NCBI GenBank assembly: GCA_963716095.1 | Contig: CAVQSV010000003.1 | Location: 1 to 64,000 of the forward strand | DNA length: 64,000 bases | DNA from: Sva-07 sp963716095 | GTDB lineage: Bacteria; Actinomycetota; Acidimicrobiia; Acidimicrobiales; Ilumatobacteraceae | Direction: 5' to 3' | Shown: positions 53,651-64,000 of the stretch, piece after piece | Numbering within the stretch: the first letter of the stretch is position 1 | Layout: each line of letters begins with the position of its first letter | The notes under the pieces: generated by a model | What the model was told of the DNA's origin: nothing | What the model saw: the letters and a program-made list of their open reading frames with translations, nothing else | The model's database searches: none | Program-made: the position numbers and the translations under genes

Positions 53651-54268
53651 ATGATCCGAGCAGTGCTCTGGGATTTCGGTGGCGTGATCCTCTCGAGTCC
53701 CTTCGAAGCGTTCAACCGGTACGAGGCCGCCAACAGCCTCCCAACCGACTTCATCCGCAGCGTGAACGCCACCAATCCCGACGAGAACGCGTGGGCGTTG
53801 CTCGAACGCAACGACGTCACGCCGGAGGAGTTCGATCCGCTGTTCGCCGACGAGTCCGAGGCGCTCGGCCACCGAATTCCCGGCGCCGACGTGCTCGGGC
53901 TGCTGTCGGGCGAGATCCGCCCCGAGATGGTCCAGGCCCTCGATCGCGTCATCCGGGCCGGGTACCGCACGGCGTGTCTCACGAACAACGTCGTCGGCGG
54001 TGAGCAGCGAATGGAGGTCGGCGACGTCATGGTGATGTTCGACCAGGTCGTCGAGTCGAGCAAGGTCGGCTGCCGCAAGCCCGAGCCCCGCTTCTACGAG
54101 ATCGCCTGCGAGCTCCTCAGCGTGGATCCGAACGAGTGTGTGTTCCTCGATGACCTCGGCATCAACCTGAAGCCGGCCAAGGCAATGGGCATGACCACGA
54201 TCAAGGTCGGGGCAGCCGCACCCGCGATCACCGAACTCGAACGCGTGCTCGGAATCTCTCTGCGATGA
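53651..54268 (+). CDS. HAD-superfamily hydrolase (epoxide-hydrolase N-terminal/phosphatase type)
   Basis: 205 residues. Motif I VLWDFGGVILSS lacks the second Asp of DxD (the sequence is D-F-G-G), as in the epoxide-hydrolase-like HAD-IA group. Motif II is CLTNN, motif III is SSKVGCRKPEPRFYEIACELL and motif IV is CVFLDDLGINLKPAKAMGM. A small helical cap lies between I and II. It is probably a phosphatase or haloacid-type hydrolase of unknown substrate. Its stop codon is the TGA inside the following GCGATGAG palindrome. Confidence 0.88.
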   Translation: MIRAVLWDFGGVILSSPFEAFNRYEAANSLPTDFIRSVNATNPDENAWALLERNDVTPEEFDPLFADESEALGHRIPGADVLGLLSGEIRPEMVQALDRVIRAGYRTACLTNNVVGGEQRMEVGDVMVMFDQVVESSKVGCRKPEPRFYEIACELLSVDPNECVFLDDLGINLKPAKAMGMTTIKVGAAAPAITELERVLGISLR

Positions 54269-54304
54269 GTTTCCGCGACACCCGTGGTCGCTGAAACTCA
54301 TCGC
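54262..54304. repeat. GCGATGAG palindrome, class 2, copy 1
   Basis: Arms GCGATGAGTTTCCGCGA and TCGCTGAAACTCATCGC, one mismatch, around the loop CACCCGTGG. It shares the outer eight bases with class 1, but the inner stem is different (GTTTCCGCG). It overlaps the HAD stop and ends 8 bases before the convergent kgd stop. Confidence 0.8.
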
Positions 54305-54311
54305 TCCGACG

Positions 54312-58046
<3,735 letters not shown>

Positions 58047-58244
58047 GGTACCGGTCGGGCGCGACCGGAGACCGGCCAATGGACCGACTTGTGCGAACTG
58101 CTCCTCACACGATCTTGACCGAACCTTGACCGCCAGACCTTGACCACACAGCGTGTCGCGGGACTACGTTCAGTGACCAGTCGTTGCATCAGGGGTCAGC
58201 TCCGCGATGTGACACCTCGAGACACCGCAACGAAGGGGATCCAC

Positions 58245-60029
58245 ATGGAAATGACACGACTCAGCAGCGGCCAGATGTTGTCGGGCGACGACATCGACGC
58301 CAACGCCAACCGCGAACGCACTCGCCAGAAGCGGCTCAGGAAATGGCTGGTCATGCTCGGGGTGGTCCTCGCCTATCTCGTGTGGCGGCTCGTCAACGAC
58401 AACCAGATCCGCTTCGGCGTGCCCGGCTGGCTGACGGGCAACCCCGAGATCATCATCGCTCTCGGCCTCATCCTGATCCTCGGCACGGTCATCTTCATCC
58501 CGTTCCTCACCGCGGGCCGCTCACCACACACGCTCCTGCGAGCGTCGGACTCCAACGTCCGCCTCGACGACGTCGTCGGTGCCGACCAGACGAAACGCGA
58601 GGCCATCGACTCGATGAACCTGTTCCTCGCGTCCGAGACGTTCCAGAAGGAGATGGGCGGCAACGCCCGCAAGGGTGTGCTGTTCGAGGGTCCTCCCGGC
58701 ACCGGCAAGACCTACCTCGCCAAGGCGATGGCAGCCGAGGCCGGCGTCCCGTTCCTGTTCGTGTCGGCCAGCGAGTTCCAGTCGATGTACTACGGCCAGA
58801 CCAACAAGAAGATTCGCTCCTTCTTCAAAGCGCTCCGCAAGGCCGCCCGTGACGAGGGCGGGGCGATCGGCTACATCGAGGAGTTCGACGCGATCGGCGG
58901 CGCCCGCAGTGGCATGAACACCGGCTCACAGCGTGAAGGAATCGTCGGCGTGGTCAACGAGTTGCTCGTGCAGATGCAGAGCTTCGACCTGCCGACGGGT
59001 CGCCAGAAGTTCAAGACCTGGTGGATCGACTGGTTCAACGGCTTCCTCCCCGCCGACCGTCGCCGCCCACGCCCGAAGCGCAGCGAGGCCAACATCTTGA
59101 TCGTGGCAGCGACCAACCGTGCTGCCGACCTCGATCCGGCGCTGCTGCGTCCCGGCCGCTTCGACCGGGTGATCGGCTTCAATCTGCCCCCACGGTCGGA
59201 CCGCCTCGCAATCGCCGAGTACTACCTGGCGAAGAAGAAGCACGAGGAGAATGTCACGGCGTCACTGATCGCCGATCTGTCCGCCGGCTACACGCCGGTG
59301 AAGATCGAGAAACTCCTCGACGAGGCGTTGATCATCGCGCTGCGAACCGGTCGCACGGCGATGACGTTCACCGATGTGCTCCATGCCCAGTTGGTCACCG
59401 AGGTCGGCGTTGCTCACGAGATGGGCTATCACCCGGACGAGCGCCGGCGGATCGCCATTCACGAAGCCGGCCACGCACTGACCGCCGTGCTCACCCGCCG
59501 CGACGTGAAGATGGCATCGATCCTGCGTCGTTCAGCGGCGTTGGGTCTCGTCGCCCACGGTGACGTCGAGGAGCGCTTCCTCAAGACCCCGAGCGACGCC
59601 CGCGACCTGATCTGCGTGGCACTCGCGGGACGCGCCTCCGAACTCCAGGAGTACGGAGAGGCATCGAGCGGCATCTCGTCCGATCTCGCCGTCGCCACCA
59701 ACCTCGCCTCGCAGCTCGTCGGCCAGCTCGGGAACGGTCCCGGGTTGTTGAGCCTCGACTCCGCCGGCGTGCCCACCGCGGGCAACCTCGTGGCGAAGGT
59801 GCTCTCCGACGAACCCAGCCGGGAGGCCGCCGAGGCGCTGATGACCGAAGGCGCCGAGCGGGCAGCGCTGATGACGTCGAAGTACCGGGATGCGCTGTTG
59901 CGCATCGCCGACGGACTGTGCGAGAGCGACGAGCTCGAAGGCGACCAGATCAAGGCGATCGTCGCCGAGTACGCCGACGTCACCGAGCGCCGCGGCCCGG
60001 TGCGCATCGCGCCCGTGCCGACCGCCTGA
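58245..60029 (+). CDS. FtsH-like AAA+ zinc metalloprotease, atypical
   Basis: 594 residues. Two membrane helices (WLVMLGVVLAYLVWRLV and PEIIIALGLILILGTVIFIPFL) are followed by the AAA module: LDDVVGADQTKREA, Walker A EGPPGTGKTYLAKAMA, and GQTNKKIRSFFKALRKAA. Walker B reads GAIGYIEEFDAIGG, with Glu in place of the usual first Asp. The second region of homology is VAATNRAADLDPALLRPGRFDRVI. Between Walker B and this there is an extra stretch of about 28 residues rich in Trp/Lys/Arg. Zinc site HEAGH at 406-410 and SSGISSDLAVAT carry the third ligand. Start at 58245 has AAGGGGAT upstream. It looks like a second, specialised FtsH rather than the housekeeping copy. Confidence 0.88.
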   Translation: MEMTRLSSGQMLSGDDIDANANRERTRQKRLRKWLVMLGVVLAYLVWRLVNDNQIRFGVPGWLTGNPEIIIALGLILILGTVIFIPFLTAGRSPHTLLRASDSNVRLDDVVGADQTKREAIDSMNLFLASETFQKEMGGNARKGVLFEGPPGTGKTYLAKAMAAEAGVPFLFVSASEFQSMYYGQTNKKIRSFFKALRKAARDEGGAIGYIEEFDAIGGARSGMNTGSQREGIVGVVNELLVQMQSFDLPTGRQKFKTWWIDWFNGFLPADRRRPRPKRSEANILIVAATNRAADLDPALLRPGRFDRVIGFNLPPRSDRLAIAEYYLAKKKHEENVTASLIADLSAGYTPVKIEKLLDEALIIALRTGRTAMTFTDVLHAQLVTEVGVAHEMGYHPDERRRIAIHEAGHALTAVLTRRDVKMASILRRSAALGLVAHGDVEERFLKTPSDARDLICVALAGRASELQEYGEASSGISSDLAVATNLASQLVGQLGNGPGLLSLDSAGVPTAGNLVAKVLSDEPSREAAEALMTEGAERAALMTSKYRDALLRIADGLCESDELEGDQIKAIVAEYADVTERRGPVRIAPVPTA

Positions 60030-60035
60030 GCGCCA

Positions 60036-60078
60036 GCGATGAGTTTCCGCGCCCACAGGTGTCGCGGAAACTCATCGC
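60036..60078. repeat. GCGATGAG palindrome, class 2, copy 2
   Basis: Perfect 16-bp arms GCGATGAGTTTCCGCG and CGCGGAAACTCATCGC around the loop CCCACAGGTGT. It lies between the convergent FtsH and aldo/keto-reductase genes, 6 bases from each end. This is the strongest hairpin of the window. Confidence 0.85.
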
Positions 60079-60084
60079 GACGCG

Positions 60085-60963
60085 TCAGATGCGTTCGAGG
60101 ACCTCGCCGTCGAACAGCGGGGTGATTCCTTCAGCGACGACGTCGGCTCGCATCTCCTCGACCGTCGGCGCCGACAGATCGGCACTCGCCGCATCGATGA
60201 TCGGCGGCAGGAGCCGTGCATCGCTCGTGGTGTTCAGGAACATCTGCGGGTGGGCGAGCACGAATCGCACGGCCCGATCGATTGCCGACGGGTCGGTCAG
60301 CGCGTCGTACCAGGTGAAGTGGGGTGTTGCCTCGTCGGCCCACCGGCCGCGGGCGATCGACTTGATGGTCTGCACCGCAACGTCTCGTTCGGCGCACACC
60401 TCGAGGAGTTCCTCGACGTCGGACCGGTAGTCCGTGTTGTCGAGCAGGATGTAGTTGATCGGCAACAACACCGACGCGAAGCCGAAGCGTTCGAGACTGC
60501 GCAGGTGCATCCCGGGGATGCGGAGACCGTGTCCGGTCACTCCGATGTGCGACACCAGCCCTTCGTGTTGCGCTGCGGTGAGCGCTTCGACGGCGCCGCC
60601 GGGCGCGAACACCGCATCGAACTCGTCGTCCTCGACCAGGTTGTGCAGTTGGATCAGGTCGACATGGTCGACGCCCATCCGCTCCAGCGAGCGTTCGAGT
60701 TCGGCACGAGCAGCGTCACCGCGACGTTCACCGGTCTTGGTCGCGAGAAAGACCTCGTTGCGATGATGGCCGAGCCACCCCCGCAGCCGGTCCTCCGACG
60801 CGCCGTACGAGGCAGCGGTGTCGATGTGGTTGATTCCCCACTCGTGAATGCGGTCCAACGTCGCATCGGCGCGTTCCTGACTCATCCCACCGAGTGCGGC
60901 GGCGCCGAAGATCACCCGAGTGGACTGATGACCGGTGGATCCGAACGCGGCGGTGGGGAGCAT
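60085..60963 (-). CDS. Aldo/keto reductase
   Basis: 292 residues, NADPH-dependent TIM barrel. GINHIDTAASYGASEDRLRGWL carries the catalytic Asp and Tyr, FLATKTGER the Lys, and LERMGVDHVDLIQLHNL the His region. SHIGVTGHG and FVLAHPQMFLNTTSDARLLPPII form the cofactor side. It is the class that often acts on aldehydes or methylglyoxal. Start at 60963 (LPTAAFGSTGHQS), divergent from the PhyH gene with only 42 bases between starts. Confidence 0.9.
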   Translation of the reverse strand: MLPTAAFGSTGHQSTRVIFGAAALGGMSQERADATLDRIHEWGINHIDTAASYGASEDRLRGWLGHHRNEVFLATKTGERRGDAARAELERSLERMGVDHVDLIQLHNLVEDDEFDAVFAPGGAVEALTAAQHEGLVSHIGVTGHGLRIPGMHLRSLERFGFASVLLPINYILLDNTDYRSDVEELLEVCAERDVAVQTIKSIARGRWADEATPHFTWYDALTDPSAIDRAVRFVLAHPQMFLNTTSDARLLPPIIDAASADLSAPTVEEMRADVVAEGITPLFDGEVLERI

Positions 60964-61005
60964 GGCGACGACCGTACCTGCGGTCGGATCTGGGAAGATC
61001 ACCGG

Positions 61006-61798
61006 GTGGACAACGAAATCGACGAGTTCCAGCGTGATGGCGCAACGCTGCTCCGAGGCGTCGTCGACCCCCGCTGGTTGACGCTGCTGGCCGAGGGGGT
61101 CGAGTACAACCGCACCAACCCGAGCCGGTGGGCCCACTGGTACACCGATGCCGACCGGGCGACCGGATTCTGGACCGACTACGTCACGTGGCCCGACGTC
61201 GAGGCGTACCGGCGCGTCGCATTCGAGAGCGGTCTCGCACGGACGGCGGGGCGGTTGATGGCGTCGAGGTCGGTGCGGTTCTTCCACGACCACGTACTGG
61301 TGAAGGAGCCCGGCGCCACCGAGCCGACACCGTGGCATCACGACGACCCCTACTACTGCGTCGATGGGATGCAGAACGTGTCCATGTGGATCGCGCTCGA
61401 TCCGGTGCCGACGCGAAACCGGTCTGAGCTTCATCGCCAGGTCCCACCGCTGGGGCCGACGGTTCGTTCCTCGCCGGTTCCTCGACCACGTCCCGTACGG
61501 CAGCGCCGATGACCGTTTCGAATTGCTCCCGTCCGACGACGAGCTGCTCGACGGTCAGCGGGTGATCGGCTGGGACGTCGAGCCCGGCGACGTCGTCGCC
61601 TTCCACTACCGGACGCTGCACGGCGCACCGGGCAACCAGTCGCCGACCCGGCGTCGGGCAGTCAGCCTGCGGTGGCTCGGCGACGACGCCCGCTTCGGCG
61701 TCCGGCCGTGGACCACCTCGCCGCCCTACGAACCCAACGGTCTGGTCGAGGGAAGTTCACTCGACGGTGACCCCCGGTTCCCTGTCGTCGCGCTCTGA
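61006..61798 (+). CDS. Phytanoyl-CoA dioxygenase (PhyH) family (one frameshift)
   Basis: About 264 residues after repair. Fe(II)/2-oxoglutarate oxygenase: EFQRDGATLLRGVVDP at the N-terminus, metal site His-x-Asp in PTPWHHDDPYY (H-H-D), and WDVEPGDVVAFHYRTLHGAPGN with the distal His, followed by RRRAVSLRWLG with the 2-oxoglutarate Arg. The frame breaks near 61413 in ACGCGAAACC. One added CG gives VPTRETGLSFIARSH. Without repair the distal His and Arg would be lost. GTG start at 61006. Substrate unknown. Confidence 0.87.
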
Positions 61799-61814
61799 TC
61801 GCCAAGATGGCGAG

Positions 61815-62756
61815 ATGACATCAGCACTCCCCGCCGCGTTCGACAATCGAGTCAGCCGTGACCTCGGCGTCGACATCCCGATCGTGCAGGCGCCGATGGG
61901 CTGGATCGCACGATCCCAGCTGGCCTCCGCGGTGTCACGGGCGGGCGCCTGCGGGATCATCGAGACGTCGTCGGGCGAGCTCGACGCGGTCAAGGACGAG
62001 ATCCGCAAGATGCGCGACCTCACCGACCGGCCGTTCGGGGTCAACATCGCCCAGGCATTCGTCCGCGACCCGGCGATCGCCGAGTTCGTGATCGATCAGG
62101 GCGTCAAGTTCGTGACCACCTCTGCAGGCTCCCCGACGAAGTACACGGGCGTGCTCAAAGCGGCCGGTCTCACCGTCTATCACGTGGTACCGACGCTCGC
62201 CGCTGCGCTGAAGGCGGTCGACGCAGGCGTCGACGGACTGGTGGTGGAAGGCGGCGAAGGCGGTGGGTTCAAGAGCCCCACGCCGGTGTCCACGATGGTG
62301 CTGTTGCCTCTGGTCCGCTCGAAGGTCGACGTCCCCATCATCGCTGCCGGCGGCATCACCGACGGTGCCACCATGGCCGCAGCGTTCGCGCTCGGCGCCG
62401 AAGGCGTCCAGATGGGCACCCGCATGGTGTCGGCAGCCGAATCGCCCGTCCACGACAACTGGAAGCAGGCGATCGTCGACGCCGCCGAAACCGACACGCT
62501 GTTCCTCAATCAGCGCCACTCGCCCGCCCTTCGTGCGCTGCGAACGGAGAAGACCGAGGCGTTGGTCGGTGCGGAACACAACGTGTTCGGCGACTTCGGC
62601 AATGCCATCGACCTGTACTTCGGCGGCGACATGAACGCGGCGATCGCCCTGTCGGGTCAGGTGGCCGGCCGCATCGAATCGGTCGAGACGGTGGCAAAGA
62701 TCATCGACGACACGATCACGGGGTTCGCCGCCACCGTCGCCCGGCTCGCGGGCTGA
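61815..62756 (+). CDS. Nitronate monooxygenase / 2-nitropropane dioxygenase family
   Basis: 313 residues, FMN-dependent TIM barrel. VDIPIVQAPMGWIARSQLASAVSRAGACGIIE at the N-terminus, PFGVNIAQAF, GVDGLVVEGGEGGGF, the FMN phosphate site IIAAGGITDGATMAAAFALGAEGVQMGTRMV, then a C-terminal helix region. The family oxidises nitronates or, in some members, reduces enoyl compounds. The His of the nitronate-oxidising group is not obvious near 'GGEGGG', so the reaction is open. It starts 16 bases after the PhyH gene and is likely in the same operon. Confidence 0.88.
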   Translation: MTSALPAAFDNRVSRDLGVDIPIVQAPMGWIARSQLASAVSRAGACGIIETSSGELDAVKDEIRKMRDLTDRPFGVNIAQAFVRDPAIAEFVIDQGVKFVTTSAGSPTKYTGVLKAAGLTVYHVVPTLAAALKAVDAGVDGLVVEGGEGGGFKSPTPVSTMVLLPLVRSKVDVPIIAAGGITDGATMAAAFALGAEGVQMGTRMVSAAESPVHDNWKQAIVDAAETDTLFLNQRHSPALRALRTEKTEALVGAEHNVFGDFGNAIDLYFGGDMNAAIALSGQVAGRIESVETVAKIIDDTITGFAATVARLAG

Positions 62757-62796
62757 CCCAACGTTCGGGGTCCGACAGCGACCGCCACGTCGATCG

Positions 62797-63558
62797 CTAC
62801 TTCGATGCGGCGTCGACGACCACCTCGGTGAAGGCAGCCGCATCGAGCAGTTCCGACCGGGATGCCGGCGACGGGTTGGCTCGCACCGCCACCGCGGCGC
62901 GCAGCATGTCGGCGAAGTCGGGGGCGCGCTCGGCGGCCCATCCACCCGCAGCCGACTTCGACATCACATCGCCGGTCTCCCACGTGTAGAGCATCCGGGC
63001 CACACCCAGCGCCACCCACTCCAGCACCTCGCCGCCGTACTCGGTCTCGTCGCTCGCCTCGACCCCGGCAGCGAGCCGCTCGCCGACGCCACGCCAATAG
63101 GTCTGCAGGTTCTCGCGAACGAACAGCCGCCGTTCGGTCTCGTCGACGAATACCCCGATCCGGTCGGGGCGCTCGCCGCGCAGCGTGATGCCGCGGGAGG
63201 CGAGGGTGTACCACGTGACCGGGTTGATCTCGAACGACTCGCCGTCGACGTGGTACTCGCCGTCGAGCACCCACGGCCGCTGCACCGCCATCGGTGGCAC
63301 GACCAGGTCGCCCCACGCAACGTACGGGCCGTCGATCGAGATGCTCGACGTGATCGCGGCCTGTGCTGCTGCCAGGTCGTCGAACACGTCGGGGTCGGAC
63401 GGGTCGGCGATGACCGCGATGACGTCGATGTCGCTGTGCGGGGTCCAGTCGTCGAGCGCCACAGATCCCACGAGGTACAGCCCCTCGATGGTGCCGGGTG
63501 CCAACTGGTCGTGCACCCGCAGCCACTCGTCGAGGGCGTCGGCGACCGGCGTTGGCAT
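62797..63558 (-). CDS. AadA-like nucleotidyltransferase (DUF4111 type)
   Basis: 253 residues. Nucleotidyltransferase fold with YLVGSVALDDWTPHSDIDVIAVI (G-S...D-x-D metal site) at residues about 26-48, a middle part, and a DUF4111-like C-terminus (ALGVARMLYTWETGDVMSKSAAGGWAAERAPDFADML). This layout is that of aminoglycoside 3''-adenylyltransferases. Chromosomal relatives in soil Actinobacteria are often of unknown substrate, so drug resistance should not be assumed. Start ATG at 63558. Confidence 0.82.
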   Translation of the reverse strand: MPTPVADALDEWLRVHDQLAPGTIEGLYLVGSVALDDWTPHSDIDVIAVIADPSDPDVFDDLAAAQAAITSSISIDGPYVAWGDLVVPPMAVQRPWVLDGEYHVDGESFEINPVTWYTLASRGITLRGERPDRIGVFVDETERRLFVRENLQTYWRGVGERLAAGVEASDETEYGGEVLEWVALGVARMLYTWETGDVMSKSAAGGWAAERAPDFADMLRAAVAVRANPSPASRSELLDAAAFTEVVVDAASK

Positions 63559-63609
63559 CGTCACGGGTTCCACGGGCCGCACGGTATCTGTCGCTCCTAC
63601 CCTGGGTAC

Positions 63610-64000
63610 ATGGCCATCGATGACGAACTGACCAACCGGATCACGTGGAAGATCCCGAACGCGCTCGCGCTGGTCGGCTCCGCACACAGCGGCGAACGCA
63701 ACGCGATGACCACGAGCTGGATCACCCAGCTGTCGATGGAGCCGGTGCTGATCGGTATCGGGGTCGACAACTCAGCGGTCACACATCGGCTGATCACCGG
63801 GAGCGGTGCGTTCACGGTGAACCTCTGGGACAGCGAGAACACCCGCCCCTTCGTCAAGTTCTCGAAGCCTGCCGTCGACGACGGCGACACCTTGAACGGG
63901 TGGGCGGTGAACGCTGCGACGACGGGCGCGCCGGTGTTCGCCGACGCGATCGCCTGGATGGATTGCGAGGTCCGCCACACCCTCGATCTCGGCACACACA
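63610..64000 (+). CDS. Flavin reductase-like domain protein (5' part, cut by window end)
   Basis: 130 codons are visible from ATG 63610, running off the right edge. IPNALALVGSAHSGERNAMTTSWITQLSMEPVLIGIGVD is the FMN-binding split-barrel start (key residues A-M-T-x-S-W and P-P/L-I-G-I). THRLITGSGAFTVNLW and GAPVFADAIAWMDCEV follow, as in the flavin-reductase/FMN-binding family. It is divergent from the AadA-like gene by 51 bases. Confidence 0.88.
   Translation, partial: MAIDDELTNRITWKIPNALALVGSAHSGERNAMTTSWITQLSMEPVLIGIGVDNSAVTHRLITGSGAFTVNLWDSENTRPFVKFSKPAVDDGDTLNGWAVNAATTGAPVFADAIAWMDCEVRHTLDLGTH

Noticed and set aside
62797..63558. Aminoglycoside-resistance gene
   Set aside because: Fold and motifs fit AadA-like enzymes, but chromosomal homologues often have other substrates and nothing mobile is near it, so no resistance claim is made.

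Overview
This is a high-GC actinobacterial chromosome window. It is probably from the class Acidimicrobiia, something like Ilumatobacter. That placement is inferred from a fused 2-oxoglutarate dehydrogenase (kgd), actinobacterial-type LexA boxes (CGAAC-N4-GTTC) at uvrA and uvrB, a DUF222/HNH nuclease, psuK-psuG, actinobacterial HisKA_3/LuxR two-component genes and leaderless or GTG starts. No taxonomic search was possible.

Layout. (1) 1-9.83 kb looks like the right part of an integrated island. It ends at 9833-9876 with the 3' half of a tRNA-Gly(TCC) that has no 5' half, the usual scar of integration at a tRNA. From right to left it holds a HigB/HigA-like toxin-antitoxin pair next to the scar and then a minus-strand locus. 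That locus encodes an ECF sigma factor, a membrane-anchored partner, a secreted I36/crystallin-like protein, a MacA-like adaptor with a peptidoglycan-binding domain, a MacB-type ATPase, a small four-cysteine secreted peptide, a lipoprotein-like protein and a MacB-type permease. I read this as a sigma-controlled peptide or protein export locus. (2) 9.9-18.1 kb: acyltransferase, DUF222-HNH nuclease, a LolD/FtsX-type ABC transporter lying between two copies of the 5' end of a gamma-glutamyltranspeptidase gene, the intact ggt, and a GNAT gene with an internal deletion. (3) 18.2-32.2 kb, metabolism: acyl-CoA dehydrogenase; PLP decarboxylase coupled to an FGGY kinase, divergent from psuK-psuG; zinc alcohol dehydrogenase; GyrI-like protein; FKBP isomerase; a GH3 glycosidase divergent from an aminotransferase-sulfatase-VOC operon. 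(4) 32.2-53.5 kb, DNA repair: uvrC, uvrA, uvrB, a UvrD2-like helicase and exonuclease III, mixed with a rhomboid-like protein, an AbiEi/DUF559-like protein, a potassium-channel/TrkA protein, a two-component system and a large membrane protein. (5) 53.5-64 kb: NYN RNase with a histone-H1-like tail, HAD hydrolase, kgd, an atypical FtsH, aldo/keto reductase, PhyH dioxygenase, nitronate monooxygenase, nucleotidyltransferase and the start of a flavin reductase.

Two patterns run through the window. First, ten reading-frame breaks in nine genes (including uvrC) all look like loss of one CG/GC dinucleotide, nearly always inside CGCG/GCGC. That points to a systematic sequencing error, or less likely a real mutational process. 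Second, a family of about 40-bp palindromes with arms GCGATGAG...CTCATCGC occurs eight times, mostly just after stop codons of convergent genes.
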